Part shown: one piece after another, positions 8,088-13,956 of the stretch
How positions within the stretch are numbered: the stretch's first letter is position 1
Layout: the number at the start of each line of letters is the position of its first letter
From: Pirellulaceae bacterium
GTDB lineage: Bacteria; Planctomycetota; Planctomycetia; Pirellulales; Pirellulaceae
NCBI GenBank assembly: GCA_022448645.1
Contig: JAKVBZ010000114.1
Location: forward strand, 1-13,956
DNA: 13,956 nucleotides
Direction: 5' to 3'
Program-made: the position numbers and the translations under genes
Notes under the pieces: generated by a model
The model's database searches: none
What the model was told of the DNA's origin: nothing
Seen by the model: only the letters and a program-made list of their open reading frames with translations

Positions 8088-8792
8088 TCATTCGATAGGC
8101 TGATTCCGCCAACGGACAACCTCTTTGCTGAGCTGAGTCACCTCTTCGTGCCAGTCCCGCAAATCTGCCGGGCCTGACGCCAACTGCTGTGCAGGGAATC
8201 CTTGGGCACGAACTAGCAAGTCCGCCGTCAGTTTGAGAAAATACGGCACGGCAAGCAGGTCGTCGGCCCATCCTTTGCCACAGGCTCGGCGCAGCTCGAC
8301 ACCAAGCGGAATGTTCGCATCTTCGATCGCGATGTCGACGACTACCGCCTCTTCACACCAATCGGAAGTCTCAGAAGCACCTCCGAACGACCCGACGGGC
8401 GAACCCCACTTTCCATTCCAGAGCCAGCCGGTAAGCCCTCCCTGAGTAATCCCTTCGCTCTTCCACCAACCGGAGAAGTACCATTTGATCCCACCACGGA
8501 GAGGAAGGTCACACCAGAATGCACCCCAGATCGTTGCATCCGTCGGCTCGCTGTAGATCAATACCGAGCGCCGACCACTGTGTACGTTCACATCATCCCA
8601 TTTGAATTGCACCCTGTCTCCGCCTTCTCGGCGAATGCGTGACCAGCTCTCGGGCCAGTCCTTTCCCCGTTCAAAGGAAGGGTTGGGGATGACGTTATGT
8701 TCGTAGAGATCAATGTGTGCGATCGCAAAGTTACAAAACCAACTAACGATCACCGACTGTATGGTCGCATGAATCAATGGACGATGCATCAC
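8088..8792 (-). CDS. Secreted carbohydrate-binding-like (CBM4/9-type jelly-roll) N-terminal half of the DUF4091 protein
   Basis: The 234-residue product begins with a hydrophobic segment (about residues 8-25, ending FAIAH) that looks like an export signal, then a galactose-binding-like beta-sandwich: VIPNPSFERGKDWPESW (34-50), VNVHSGRRSVLIYSEP (68-83), GIKWYFSGWWK (101-111) and CGKGWADDLL (171-180), which matches the closing G-x-W-x-DD strand of such modules. From residue 205 the chain turns into a charged helix (DWHEEVTQLSKEVVRW) that continues after the TGA as LQRSERRALELEDRLEAF. This continuity argues that the two frames were one protein of about 730 residues. The frame starts with GTG directly followed by ATG (8787-8789); GAGAGGA at 8804-8810 lies 11-14 bases upstream and is a reasonable ribosome site. 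The module should hold or present a glycan for the DUF4091 domain. Confidence 0.72.
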   Translation of the reverse strand: MMHRPLIHATIQSVIVSWFCNFAIAHIDLYEHNVIPNPSFERGKDWPESWSRIRREGGDRVQFKWDDVNVHSGRRSVLIYSEPTDATIWGAFWCDLPLRGGIKWYFSGWWKSEGITQGGLTGWLWNGKWGSPVGSFGGASETSDWCEEAVVVDIAIEDANIPLGVELRRACGKGWADDLLAVPYFLKLTADLLVRAQGFPAQQLASGPADLRDWHEEVTQLSKEVVRWRNQPIE

Positions 8793-9125
8793 TTGTATCG
8801 GAGTCCTCTCATGGGTTGCAGGCGCTAGCTTCGGGCGGCCAATCCCCGAATCACTGCCCTACGATTCCTTTGATCGAGTTGCCGTGTCGGGTGATGGATA
8901 CATAAAACGGAACAGGTGCGCAGTCAGCATCGTCGCCGACAGGTGGCTTGACCATCGTATCGCAAAGCCCCGAAAGAGCACAATAAAATCGTTGCATCAC
9001 GAGCGACTCTCACCAATTGGTTTCTCTCCGTCAGGACTCTAGTATCTGTATATCCAGCGATTTTACCAAGTCATCCCTGACCTACCTGAGGCCCTCGCTA
9101 CGCATGCTACACTCCTGGTGATTGG
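8793..9125. other. Intergenic region between divergent transcription units, no gene seen
   Basis: This is the left part of the divergent gap between the CBM gene (minus) and the Gfo/Idh gene (plus). It must hold the promoter of the CBM/DUF4091 unit. On the minus strand I found only weak hexamer pairs, such as CTGACT, 17 bases, TATGTA near 8900-8930, and would not choose between them. The apart-from-start open stretches here have no ATG and no protein-like pattern. No repeats of note. Confidence 0.5.
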
Positions 9126-9154
9126 TTGATGAGGCACGGCGTAGACCCGATAAT
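9126..9154 (+). promoter_or_regulatory. Sigma70-type promoter for the Gfo/Idh-hydrolase operon
   Basis: TTGATG (9126-9131), a spacer of exactly 17 bases, and GATAAT (9149-9154), matching the consensus at 4 and 5 of 6 positions. Transcription would start near 9161, leaving a leader of about 127-145 bases before the first gene. It is the best promoter-like element in the window, but is found by eye only. Confidence 0.55.
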
Positions 9155-9169
9155 GACTTGCGATTGCCG

Positions 9170-9186
9170 TCATCGTGACACGATGA
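9170..9186. promoter_or_regulatory. Perfect 17-base palindromic operator candidate
   Basis: TCATCGTG, a central A, then CACGATGA: eight perfect base pairs of dyad around one base. It begins about 9 bases after the predicted transcription start, the classical place for a roadblock repressor site. A dimeric regulator of the sugar-responsive kind would fit the context, but no regulator gene is in the window and the family cannot be told. It could also fold as RNA, but a one-base loop makes that unlikely. Confidence 0.5.
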
Positions 9187-9206
9187 TATCCACAGCCGAT
9201 ACGAAG

Positions 9207-9250
9207 GGAACCTCTTGGGGTTTCCAAAGGTTCCAAGCTTTGTTTCAAAG
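9207..9250 (+). promoter_or_regulatory. Leader hairpin with alternative pairing (attenuator- or riboswitch-like candidate)
   Basis: GGAACCTCTTGG (9207-9218) pairs with CCAAAGGTTCC (9224-9234): 7 bp, one bulged C, 4 bp, around the loop GGTTT. Downstream, CTTTG (9238-9242) can pair either with CAAAG inside the 3' arm (9225-9229), which would break the first hairpin, or with CAAAG at 9246-9250. So two or three exclusive folds exist in the leader of the Gfo/Idh operon. There is only a short interrupted T tract (TTTGTTT) behind the hairpin. No known riboswitch class was recognised. Confidence 0.4.
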
Positions 9251-9287
9251 TGTGAGCCGACGGCTTATGTGATGAACAAATCGGAGA

Positions 9288-10340
9288 ATGGAAACAGAGC
9301 CTACTATGTCCGACAAGAAAGTTTGCTGGGGTTTGTTGAGCACCGCGCGGATCAATGAACGGATCATCCAACCGATCCGCGACGAACCTCGCAGTGAGCT
9401 GGTAGCGGTGGCCAGTCGTAGCGAAAAAAAGGCCGAGGCGTTTGCCGGGCAGTGGAAGATTCCGCGTGCCTATGGTAGCTACCAACAGTTGCTGGCAGAC
9501 AACGATCTTGACGCGATTTACATTTCTCTCCCTAACAGCCTGCACACCGAATGGGCGGTCAAGTGTGCCGATGCCGGCAAGCACGTACTCTGTGAAAAAC
9601 CGCTGGCGTTAACGGTAGAAGAGGTGAACCTGATAGAACAAGCTGCACAGCGCAATGGGGTCGTTGTTCAAGAAGCTGCCATGATGCACTTTCATCCGCA
9701 AACGAACTACATCCGTCAGCTGGTCGCGGATGGTGCGATTGGCCAAGTCCGTCTCTTGCGAGGTGTCTTTACTTACGTGCTGGATAACCCTCAAGACGTC
9801 CGCCTGCAACCCAACCAAGGTGGTGGCTCGCTGTGGGACCTCGGAAGTTATTGCGTGAGATTCATGCGCACGGTCCTCGGCCAGGAACCACAAGAGGTTT
9901 TGGCGTCGCAAGTTTCCAGTGATCGTGGCGTTGATTTGAGTCTGGCTGCACAGTTGCACTTTCCCTCCGGGGCACTGGCGCAATTTTATTGTAGTTTTCA
10001 GGCCTTCGGACATGTTGAAGGCGACTTGGTTGGCACGGAAGGGCGTATCCAAATCACCTCGCCCTGGGTCAATCAACCGGGATATGATGCGCATGTGCAT
10101 TGGATTCGTCACGACGGCTCGCTCCCGCGGGGAACGTGGGACGACGGCATGCTCAACCAAACCGTCGACACCAAAACGTATGGCAACACCAATGCTTACC
10201 AGGACGAAGTCGACTCGATGGTCGCCAGCATCCTGGATAACGCTCCCCCGGAAATACCGCTTTCGGATAGCCGGCAAAACACGGCTGTCATCCTTGCGCT
10301 ATTACAATCGGCACGCGAACACAAATCCGTCACACTCTAA
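9288..10340 (+). CDS. Gfo/Idh/MocA family NAD(P)-dependent oxidoreductase
   Basis: The 350-residue product has the normal length and two domains of the family. Residues about 10-125 form a Rossmann fold: VCWGLLSTARIN (nucleotide loop), LVAVASRSEKKAEAFA, AIYISLPNSLHTEWA, and the signature HVLCEKPLAL with the conserved Glu-Lys-Pro at 103-105. The C-terminal substrate domain contains GGGSLWDLGSYCV (178-190), where D184 and Y188 sit at the usual catalytic positions. The Asp-Leu-Gly-Ser-Tyr form and the STA start resemble the xylose dehydrogenase/dihydrodiol dehydrogenase subgroup, so oxidation of a sugar or sugar acid in the cytoplasm is likely; the substrate is unknown. No signal peptide. The ATG at 9288 has GGAG only one base away, while an ATG at 9306 (MSDKK) sits right before the first strand and may be the real start. 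First gene of an operon with the hydrolase 84 bases downstream. Confidence 0.92.
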   Translation: METEPTMSDKKVCWGLLSTARINERIIQPIRDEPRSELVAVASRSEKKAEAFAGQWKIPRAYGSYQQLLADNDLDAIYISLPNSLHTEWAVKCADAGKHVLCEKPLALTVEEVNLIEQAAQRNGVVVQEAAMMHFHPQTNYIRQLVADGAIGQVRLLRGVFTYVLDNPQDVRLQPNQGGGSLWDLGSYCVRFMRTVLGQEPQEVLASQVSSDRGVDLSLAAQLHFPSGALAQFYCSFQAFGHVEGDLVGTEGRIQITSPWVNQPGYDAHVHWIRHDGSLPRGTWDDGMLNQTVDTKTYGNTNAYQDEVDSMVASILDNAPPEIPLSDSRQNTAVILALLQSAREHKSVTL

Positions 10341-10342
10341 AT

Positions 10343-10373
10343 CAAGATCGGACCATGGAAACGAAGGATCTTG
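10343..10373 (+). repeat. Small inverted repeat between the two operon genes
   Basis: CAAGATC (10343-10349) and GATCTTG (10367-10373) form a perfect 7-bp stem around 17 bases, just after the Gfo/Idh stop. There is no T tract. It might protect or separate the two messages, or be chance. Confidence 0.25.
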
Positions 10374-10424
10374 GCGTCATGGCGGTCAATTACCCTCTCC
10401 TACTAACTCCAAGGAAATGACCAT

Positions 10425-11693
10425 ATGACTCGTGTCAGCCAATTCCAGACCAAACTTATGCTCAGTCTGATGTTTGCTTGCGTGCCGTGGACAAACGTGA
10501 TGGCTTATCCGCCTGAGCGCGACGTACCCGAGGGAGTACGGGCCGCGCTCGACACGGCGATGACGGAAGGCGAAGTGCTTGCCATCGAAGCTCCTCCGTC
10601 CGATCTCCGCGACGGTGACAAAACTCTCAATTCGGCTGAGTCGTTCCAGCAACGATTCGATGCGCTGCGTAACGACCCGCAAGGCGTTTATCAGGACGTC
10701 TACAAAAACTATCTGGCAACACTGCACCACGATGTTGACCTGGATACATTCTCCCAACACGCCCACGCGCGCTATGACAAGTTGATCCTCCAGCAGGTCC
10801 CTGGGCCTCGATTGACGAAGATCGAAGTGACACACTATACGCTGGTGTATCCTCCCGCATATGACATCAACGAACAGGAAGTTCAAGTGCCGACACGGCG
10901 AATAACGATTCACGCCGTAGATCGCTTTGGGGACCGGAGACACTTGGTCGCCTACTTTGCGAATTACGACAAAGTGGATCCGTATCATGCCTCTGTGGTA
11001 TTCCAGGTCAACGGCCATTTTGGGCATAATCCTTCAAGGCAGGGACTGGGCATCGAAAACCGTGGAGGCTATTCCGGGGCGGTGCTGGGCAAGCTGGCTT
11101 TGCGAGGTATTCCACTGATCACGTTTGACGACCATGACGTGGGAGAAAGCAGCCCCGCCACCAAGAAGGAAAACGGCCAGTATCGGACGCTGGCCAATCT
11201 GCAGATGATGGACGAGGCATTGCTGGTGCATTTTGCGCGTGTCGATGGCATAGGCTTGTCGGGCGGTTGCGAAAGGCTCTACCATTTCCTGATGTTTCAT
11301 CGCTGTCCGTTGCGGACGGCCTACTTGGCGGGATTCTTTCGCCCGGTTTGGTTCGACTTGTATCATTGGAGGACGACCGGTGGAAAACGGGGTGTCGATC
11401 ATGACACGTTTAATGAAGTCTTCTATGAGAATTTTCAATGGGCGGATCTGGTGCTGGTCGGGATTCAACGCAAGGTCGACGTGCGGCTGGCGAGCATGAC
11501 CTACGAGAGTGGCGGGGGAAAGCAAGGGCTGGTGGTCGAGATGTTGCCCACCATTCGCCGGTACACGGACCGCATCACGGTCGGAGGTGACGATCCGGAC
11601 GGAGACGGCGTGAGCAACTTTGGCCGCAACCTGTCGCACGAATACGATCTGGTGGATTACACGGAATACCTGGCCCAGCAGCGCAAGCAGTAG
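10425..11693 (+). CDS. Secreted alpha/beta-hydrolase (esterase-like) of unassigned family
   Basis: The 422-residue product starts with a clear signal peptide; cleavage after VMA (residues 25-27) fits signal peptidase I. Residues 28-130 are a helical, charged N-terminal region. The body has strands such as ASVVFQVNGHFGHNP (189-203) and GIPLITFDDHDVGES, and the nucleophile elbow GLSGG at 277-281 (Ser279, GxSxG) after DEALLVHFARVDGI, followed by a segment (CPLRTAYLAGFFRP) that resembles the strand after the elbow in acetyl-xylan esterase/dienelactone-hydrolase-like enzymes. H405 in LSHEYD near the end is a possible catalytic His. DDPDGDGVSN at 389-398 is a D-x-D-x-DG calcium-loop-like motif. A periplasmic esterase removing acyl groups from a glycan is the likely role, inferred from fold and neighbours. 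AAGGA at 10411-10415, about 9 bases before the ATG, is a good ribosome site. Second gene of the operon. Confidence 0.72.
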   Translation: MTRVSQFQTKLMLSLMFACVPWTNVMAYPPERDVPEGVRAALDTAMTEGEVLAIEAPPSDLRDGDKTLNSAESFQQRFDALRNDPQGVYQDVYKNYLATLHHDVDLDTFSQHAHARYDKLILQQVPGPRLTKIEVTHYTLVYPPAYDINEQEVQVPTRRITIHAVDRFGDRRHLVAYFANYDKVDPYHASVVFQVNGHFGHNPSRQGLGIENRGGYSGAVLGKLALRGIPLITFDDHDVGESSPATKKENGQYRTLANLQMMDEALLVHFARVDGIGLSGGCERLYHFLMFHRCPLRTAYLAGFFRPVWFDLYHWRTTGGKRGVDHDTFNEVFYENFQWADLVLVGIQRKVDVRLASMTYESGGGKQGLVVEMLPTIRRYTDRITVGGDDPDGDGVSNFGRNLSHEYDLVDYTEYLAQQRKQ

Positions 11694-11699
11694 CTACAT

Positions 11700-11828
11700 T
11701 CACAGCGACACGAGCACATCGAGTCTCGTCAAAATGATGTGATTGTTTTCGTGCACCATTGCGCCCCCAATCATTTTGGCGATTTCGTGCCATTGCCAGG
11801 TGTCACGAGCAACCTTATCCGGTTTCAC
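11700..11828 (-). CDS. Unrecognised 42-residue ORF overlapping the stop of the beta-propeller gene
   Basis: A GTG at 11826-11828 overlaps the TGA of the 11825-13327 gene as GTGA, the usual geometry of translationally coupled genes. The frame reads MKPDKVARDTWQWHEIAKMI, then GGAMVHENNHIILTRLDVLV and stops at a TGA (11700-11702). The translation is protein-like: an amphipathic helix, a Trp pair, a GG turn and a beta/helix end, with G or C in about 26 of 41 third codon positions. I do not recognise a family. It could be a tiny coupled protein, the tail of a lost gene, or chance. GGTGGGA lies directly before the GTG. There is no other candidate for a gene in the 131-base convergent gap. Confidence 0.35.
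   Translation of the reverse strand: MKPDKVARDTWQWHEIAKMIGGAMVHENNHIILTRLDVLVSL
11730..11778. repeat. Inverted repeat in the convergent gap, possible bidirectional terminator
   Basis: CAAAATGAT (11730-11738) and ATCATTTTG (11770-11778) are perfect 9-base complements separated by 31 bases, between the plus-strand hydrolase stop and the minus-strand genes. The loop is long and there is no U run. An imperfect direct repeat also lies here: TTTCGTGCACCATTGC (11747-11762) and TTTCGTGCCATTGC (11783-11796), differing by two bases. The minus strand of the same stretch is an open reading frame, which is an equally good reason for the sequence. Confidence 0.25.
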
Positions 11829-13327
11829 TCCCACCAGAATGAAAACAACTTGCCGGATTTTAGCTGAAATTCAAGCGTCACCGGTTCGTCCAGGGGTAGC
11901 GCATCACCGTCCAGGTTGACTGGTTTTTCTAGAAAATCACCAACGATGGGGGGCGACGCGGCGACAGCGGTGCCCGCTGCGTCGCGGACGACAACCTGTA
12001 ATTCTCCTTCCTCGGCGTCAACATTCACGTGTAACTTTCCACCGGGCCAACGGAGCAAACGCGTGACAACCTTTCCCGGTTGCGGTCCGGCATCGAGCGA
12101 CACCCAACCGTCCCTGCGCAACGTGGCAAGACCGATATGCATGGACCGATATTTCTGGTGATACTCGTGTGAGTATTTGTCGATCTTGGCGACCACATCT
12201 CCGGTCGGGTGACCACCAGCCGCGGCGCAGTAGTAGATGAAGATTTTGTCATCCCGCACGACGATAGAATTCCCCATCCGGAAATCAACCGCATCCCAAC
12301 TCCCTGCCTTTCCAGTGACGATCACCTGACTGCGATCTTCCGGCCGCTGCCACTGGTGGCCGTCACGGCTAAACGCGAGCTTGATGTCGATCACGCCGTC
12401 GGGATAAAACAACCACGGCAAACCAACGTAGACCCCTTCATAAATAACGACACTCATTCCATAGACTTGGGTTCTGGGACGGTCCTGTTCATCGCCCTGG
12501 AAGACGCGTTTTGCGTCGCTCCAGTTCAGGAAGTCTTTGCTGTCGCAGCGGCCGATTTTCCGGCCGCCGGCTCCAAGCCGATTGAAGCAGACATATTTCT
12601 GCAGATCCGGGTCATAGACCACCGTCTGATGGGTATCACTGCCACCGGATATCACACGTCCGTGATTCGTCCAGTGGAGTCCATCTGGCGAATAGGCAAC
12701 CCACATACCGGCGTCCCAGTCTCCATCGGTGGGGTTCTCGTACGGTGGCACTTCATAATCATCAGCGCGAAATGATCGATGCTCCCAAAAAAAAGCCAGC
12801 CATCGTCTCGCGGGATCGACGGAATGTTGGTTGGGTAGGATCGCGATGCCCTCGACATTGTCCCGTCCGACATCCACCAGGTTGTTGTGCTTGGTCCCAT
12901 TGAAATCAAGCTGTGCAAGCGTCGGCTTGTTCCAATGGACGCCGTCGGTGCTTGTGGCGTAAGCGATCAGCGTAACCCAGGGGACTCGGTTTTCGCCGTT
13001 GATCTTCACCGCCGGCTGAGTGTTGTTATGCGGCATACACGTGTACCACATCTTAAAAAGCTGGTCTTGCTCGTCGTACAACACCGTTCCGTAAATCATG
13101 GCACGAAATTGTTCCCACGGATGTTCACGACGGACGACCGGGTTGTTTGGCGACTTGGTAGCTTGATTCGTAATGCGGCGGAGGCCTTCGATACGTTGGA
13201 CCACTTGATCATCCAGGAACAATTGCCGCGCGTCTTTAGCGATCTTTAGTGGTTCTGCATCAACAACTTTGATACTGAGCACACAGCAAAGCACCGGCAT
13301 GATCAGATTCGCAAGGATGTATCGCAT
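11825..13327 (-). CDS. Secreted GH32/GH43-like five-bladed beta-propeller protein
   Basis: The 500-residue product has a signal peptide (MRYILANLIMPVLCCVLSIK, ending VVDA near residue 24), then KDARQLFLDDQVV (31-43), a start typical for planctomycete proteins often annotated as glycosyl hydrolase family 32 N-terminal-like. The propeller blades repeat a Trp/Asp pattern: LFKMWYTCMP (90-99), YATSTDGVHWNKP (123-135), VAYSPDGLHWTNHG (210-223), CDSKDFLNWSDAK, LAFSRDGHQWQRP (318-329), and KIFIYYCAAAGGH. A C-terminal beta-sandwich (GKLHVNVDAEEGELQVVVRD to about residue 498) ends in KLFSFWWE. Glycan hydrolysis or binding is inferred; I do not see the exact WMNDP and RDP motifs of true GH32. The frame is open 76 codons upstream, but the ATG at 13325-13327 has GGGA 8 bases before it, starts the signal peptide, and avoids overlap with the upstream WD40 gene. 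Confidence 0.82.
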   Translation of the reverse strand: MRYILANLIMPVLCCVLSIKVVDAEPLKIAKDARQLFLDDQVVQRIEGLRRITNQATKSPNNPVVRREHPWEQFRAMIYGTVLYDEQDQLFKMWYTCMPHNNTQPAVKINGENRVPWVTLIAYATSTDGVHWNKPTLAQLDFNGTKHNNLVDVGRDNVEGIAILPNQHSVDPARRWLAFFWEHRSFRADDYEVPPYENPTDGDWDAGMWVAYSPDGLHWTNHGRVISGGSDTHQTVVYDPDLQKYVCFNRLGAGGRKIGRCDSKDFLNWSDAKRVFQGDEQDRPRTQVYGMSVVIYEGVYVGLPWLFYPDGVIDIKLAFSRDGHQWQRPEDRSQVIVTGKAGSWDAVDFRMGNSIVVRDDKIFIYYCAAAGGHPTGDVVAKIDKYSHEYHQKYRSMHIGLATLRRDGWVSLDAGPQPGKVVTRLLRWPGGKLHVNVDAEEGELQVVVRDAAGTAVAASPPIVGDFLEKPVNLDGDALPLDEPVTLEFQLKSGKLFSFWWE

Positions 13328-13448
13328 GTTTAATTCCCATTTCTGATGAAAGTGATATGAAGGCTGGTGCCTATTTCTGTGGCTACATTGTCGCCCGACA
13401 GAAGTGCCCCAGATATCCACTACGAGTTGGCGGGACACTGGCAAGTGA
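13328..13448 (-). other. Spacer between the WD40 gene and the beta-propeller gene
   Basis: This 121-base gap holds the ribosome site of the beta-propeller gene (GGGA close to 13328) and no convincing promoter or terminator. A short TGTCG/CGACA dyad is present, too small to weigh. The two minus-strand genes may be cotranscribed. Confidence 0.4.
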
Positions 13449-13956
13449 CTACGGGTTTGTTTTTTTATCGCTTTCCACTCCTGGCGCCGCCAAGAACGAC
13501 AGGATTTCCTGCCCGTCATCCGTGTTCCATAATCGTACGTGACCTCGATGGTCACCGGTAGCCAAAATCTTTGTCGACGGATCCAGTGCTAACGAGTAGA
13601 CCCAATCCTGGTGTCCGGTGAGCGTCTTCTGCAATTTACCATCAGAAAACTTGTGCACGCGAATCGAGTGGTCTGCGGAGGTAGTGTAAATGGTGCCATC
13701 CGAAGTGATCATCATCCTCAACACGTCGCCGTCGTATTGTCCAATGTCGCGAACCAGTTCGCCATTCTGAATATTCCAAACTCGAATCAGTTTGTCGTTT
13801 CCGGCGGATAAGATTTGCTTTTCGTCAGGACTGAACGCCGTACTGAAATGACGTCCTCCCCAATTACTCTCCTTCGACTTTTGAAAGTTGGCGATTTGCA
13901 GGCCAGTGGCCATGTCAAACACTTTAGAGTTTTGGTCAATGCTAGCCGAAGCCAGC
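13449..13956 (-). CDS. WD40-repeat protein, C-terminal part (5' end beyond the window)
   Basis: The minus-strand frame is open to the right edge, so the true start lies outside; the fragment has 169 residues. It shows four blades of a WD40 beta-propeller: LASASIDQNSKVFDMATG, then TAFSPDEKQILSAGNDKLIR with VWNIQNGE, then TSDGTIYTTSADHSIRV with HKFSDGK, and HQDWVYSLALDPSTKILATG with VRLWNTDDGQE. It ends ILSFLAAPGVESDKKTNP. In this phylum such repeats often form the C-terminal half of a cytochrome-domain protein working with DUF1549/DUF1501 partners, but no cytochrome part is visible here. Stop is TAG at 13449-13451. Confidence 0.9.
   Translation of the reverse strand, partial: LASASIDQNSKVFDMATGLQIANFQKSKESNWGGRHFSTAFSPDEKQILSAGNDKLIRVWNIQNGELVRDIGQYDGDVLRMMITSDGTIYTTSADHSIRVHKFSDGKLQKTLTGHQDWVYSLALDPSTKILATGDHRGHVRLWNTDDGQEILSFLAAPGVESDKKTNP

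Noticed and set aside
8085..8090. TGA as a selenocysteine or pyrrolysine codon, or a TGA-as-Trp code
   Set aside because: The position lies in a charged linker helix, not an active site; neighbouring genes end with TGA; I saw no convincing SECIS-like stem directly after it.
8793..8960. Promoter for the CBM/DUF4091 unit on the minus strand
   Set aside because: Several hexamer pairs match only 3 or 4 of 6 positions; none stands out enough to be listed as a feature.
8830..9043. Plus-strand open stretch of about 70 codons in the divergent gap
   Set aside because: No suitable start, no ribosome site, and a translation without family features.
9063..9584. Open minus-strand frame of 173 codons across the divergent gap and the Gfo/Idh start
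   Set aside because: Its larger part is antisense to the conserved Rossmann domain and its translation shows no recognisable family pattern.
13328..13555. Open 76-codon extension upstream of the beta-propeller gene's ATG
   Set aside because: It overlaps the end of the WD40 gene, is rich in basic residues without pattern, and would place the clear signal peptide in the middle of the protein.
1..13956. tRNA, rRNA, CRISPR array, insertion sequence or prophage
   Set aside because: No cloverleaf, no spaced direct repeats, no transposase or integrase motifs and no long terminal inverted repeats were seen on either strand.

Overview
The window looks like a chromosomal piece of a planctomycete, probably in the Pirellulaceae range. 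This rests on family content, not on any marker gene: a secreted cytochrome/DUF1549/DUF1553 protein next to a Tat-type DUF1501 protein, a WD40 protein, a DUF4091 glycosidase-like protein, a TPR tail of the planctomycete type, and mostly weak Shine-Dalgarno sites. No rRNA, tRNA, CRISPR array, transposase or phage gene was seen.

Layout. (1) Positions 1-930 (minus strand) hold broken genes: the tail of a TPR gene running off the left edge, and a collapsed M24 (creatinase/Xaa-Pro peptidase) gene that lost its metal-binding core and carries two frame breaks at C homopolymers. (2) 985-6414 (minus) is a tight three-gene operon, read from right to left: cytochrome-type DUF1549/DUF1553 protein, DUF1501 protein, and a secreted amidohydrolase resembling the uronate isomerase/amidohydrolase-2 group. 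A plausible promoter with two palindromes lies upstream (6462-6526). (3) 6594-8792 (minus) is a carbohydrate-binding-like domain followed in the same frame by a DUF4091/GH123-like domain. The two are separated by exactly one TGA codon, so this is either one gene with a nonsense change or an unusual split pair. (4) 9288-11693 (plus) is a two-gene operon: a Gfo/Idh/MocA sugar-type oxidoreductase and a secreted alpha/beta hydrolase. Its leader holds a good sigma70-type promoter, a perfect 17-base palindrome and a strong hairpin. (5) 11700-13956 (minus) holds an unrecognised 42-codon ORF overlapping the stop of the next gene by GTGA, a secreted GH32/43-like beta-propeller protein, and the C-terminal part of a WD40 protein running off the right edge.

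How it fits together (inference): the exported proteins (CBM/DUF4091, beta-propeller protein, esterase-like hydrolase, amidohydrolase) and the cytoplasmic Gfo/Idh dehydrogenase would suit uptake and breakdown of a complex, perhaps acylated or uronate-containing glycan. The cytochrome/DUF1501 pair is the usual planctomycete companion of such loci, with biochemistry still unsettled. I see no transporter, sulfatase or dedicated regulator, so the substrate cannot be named. The least ordinary features are the in-frame TGA at 8088-8090, the leader architecture at 9126-9250, the decayed M24 locus and the small ORF at 11700-11828.
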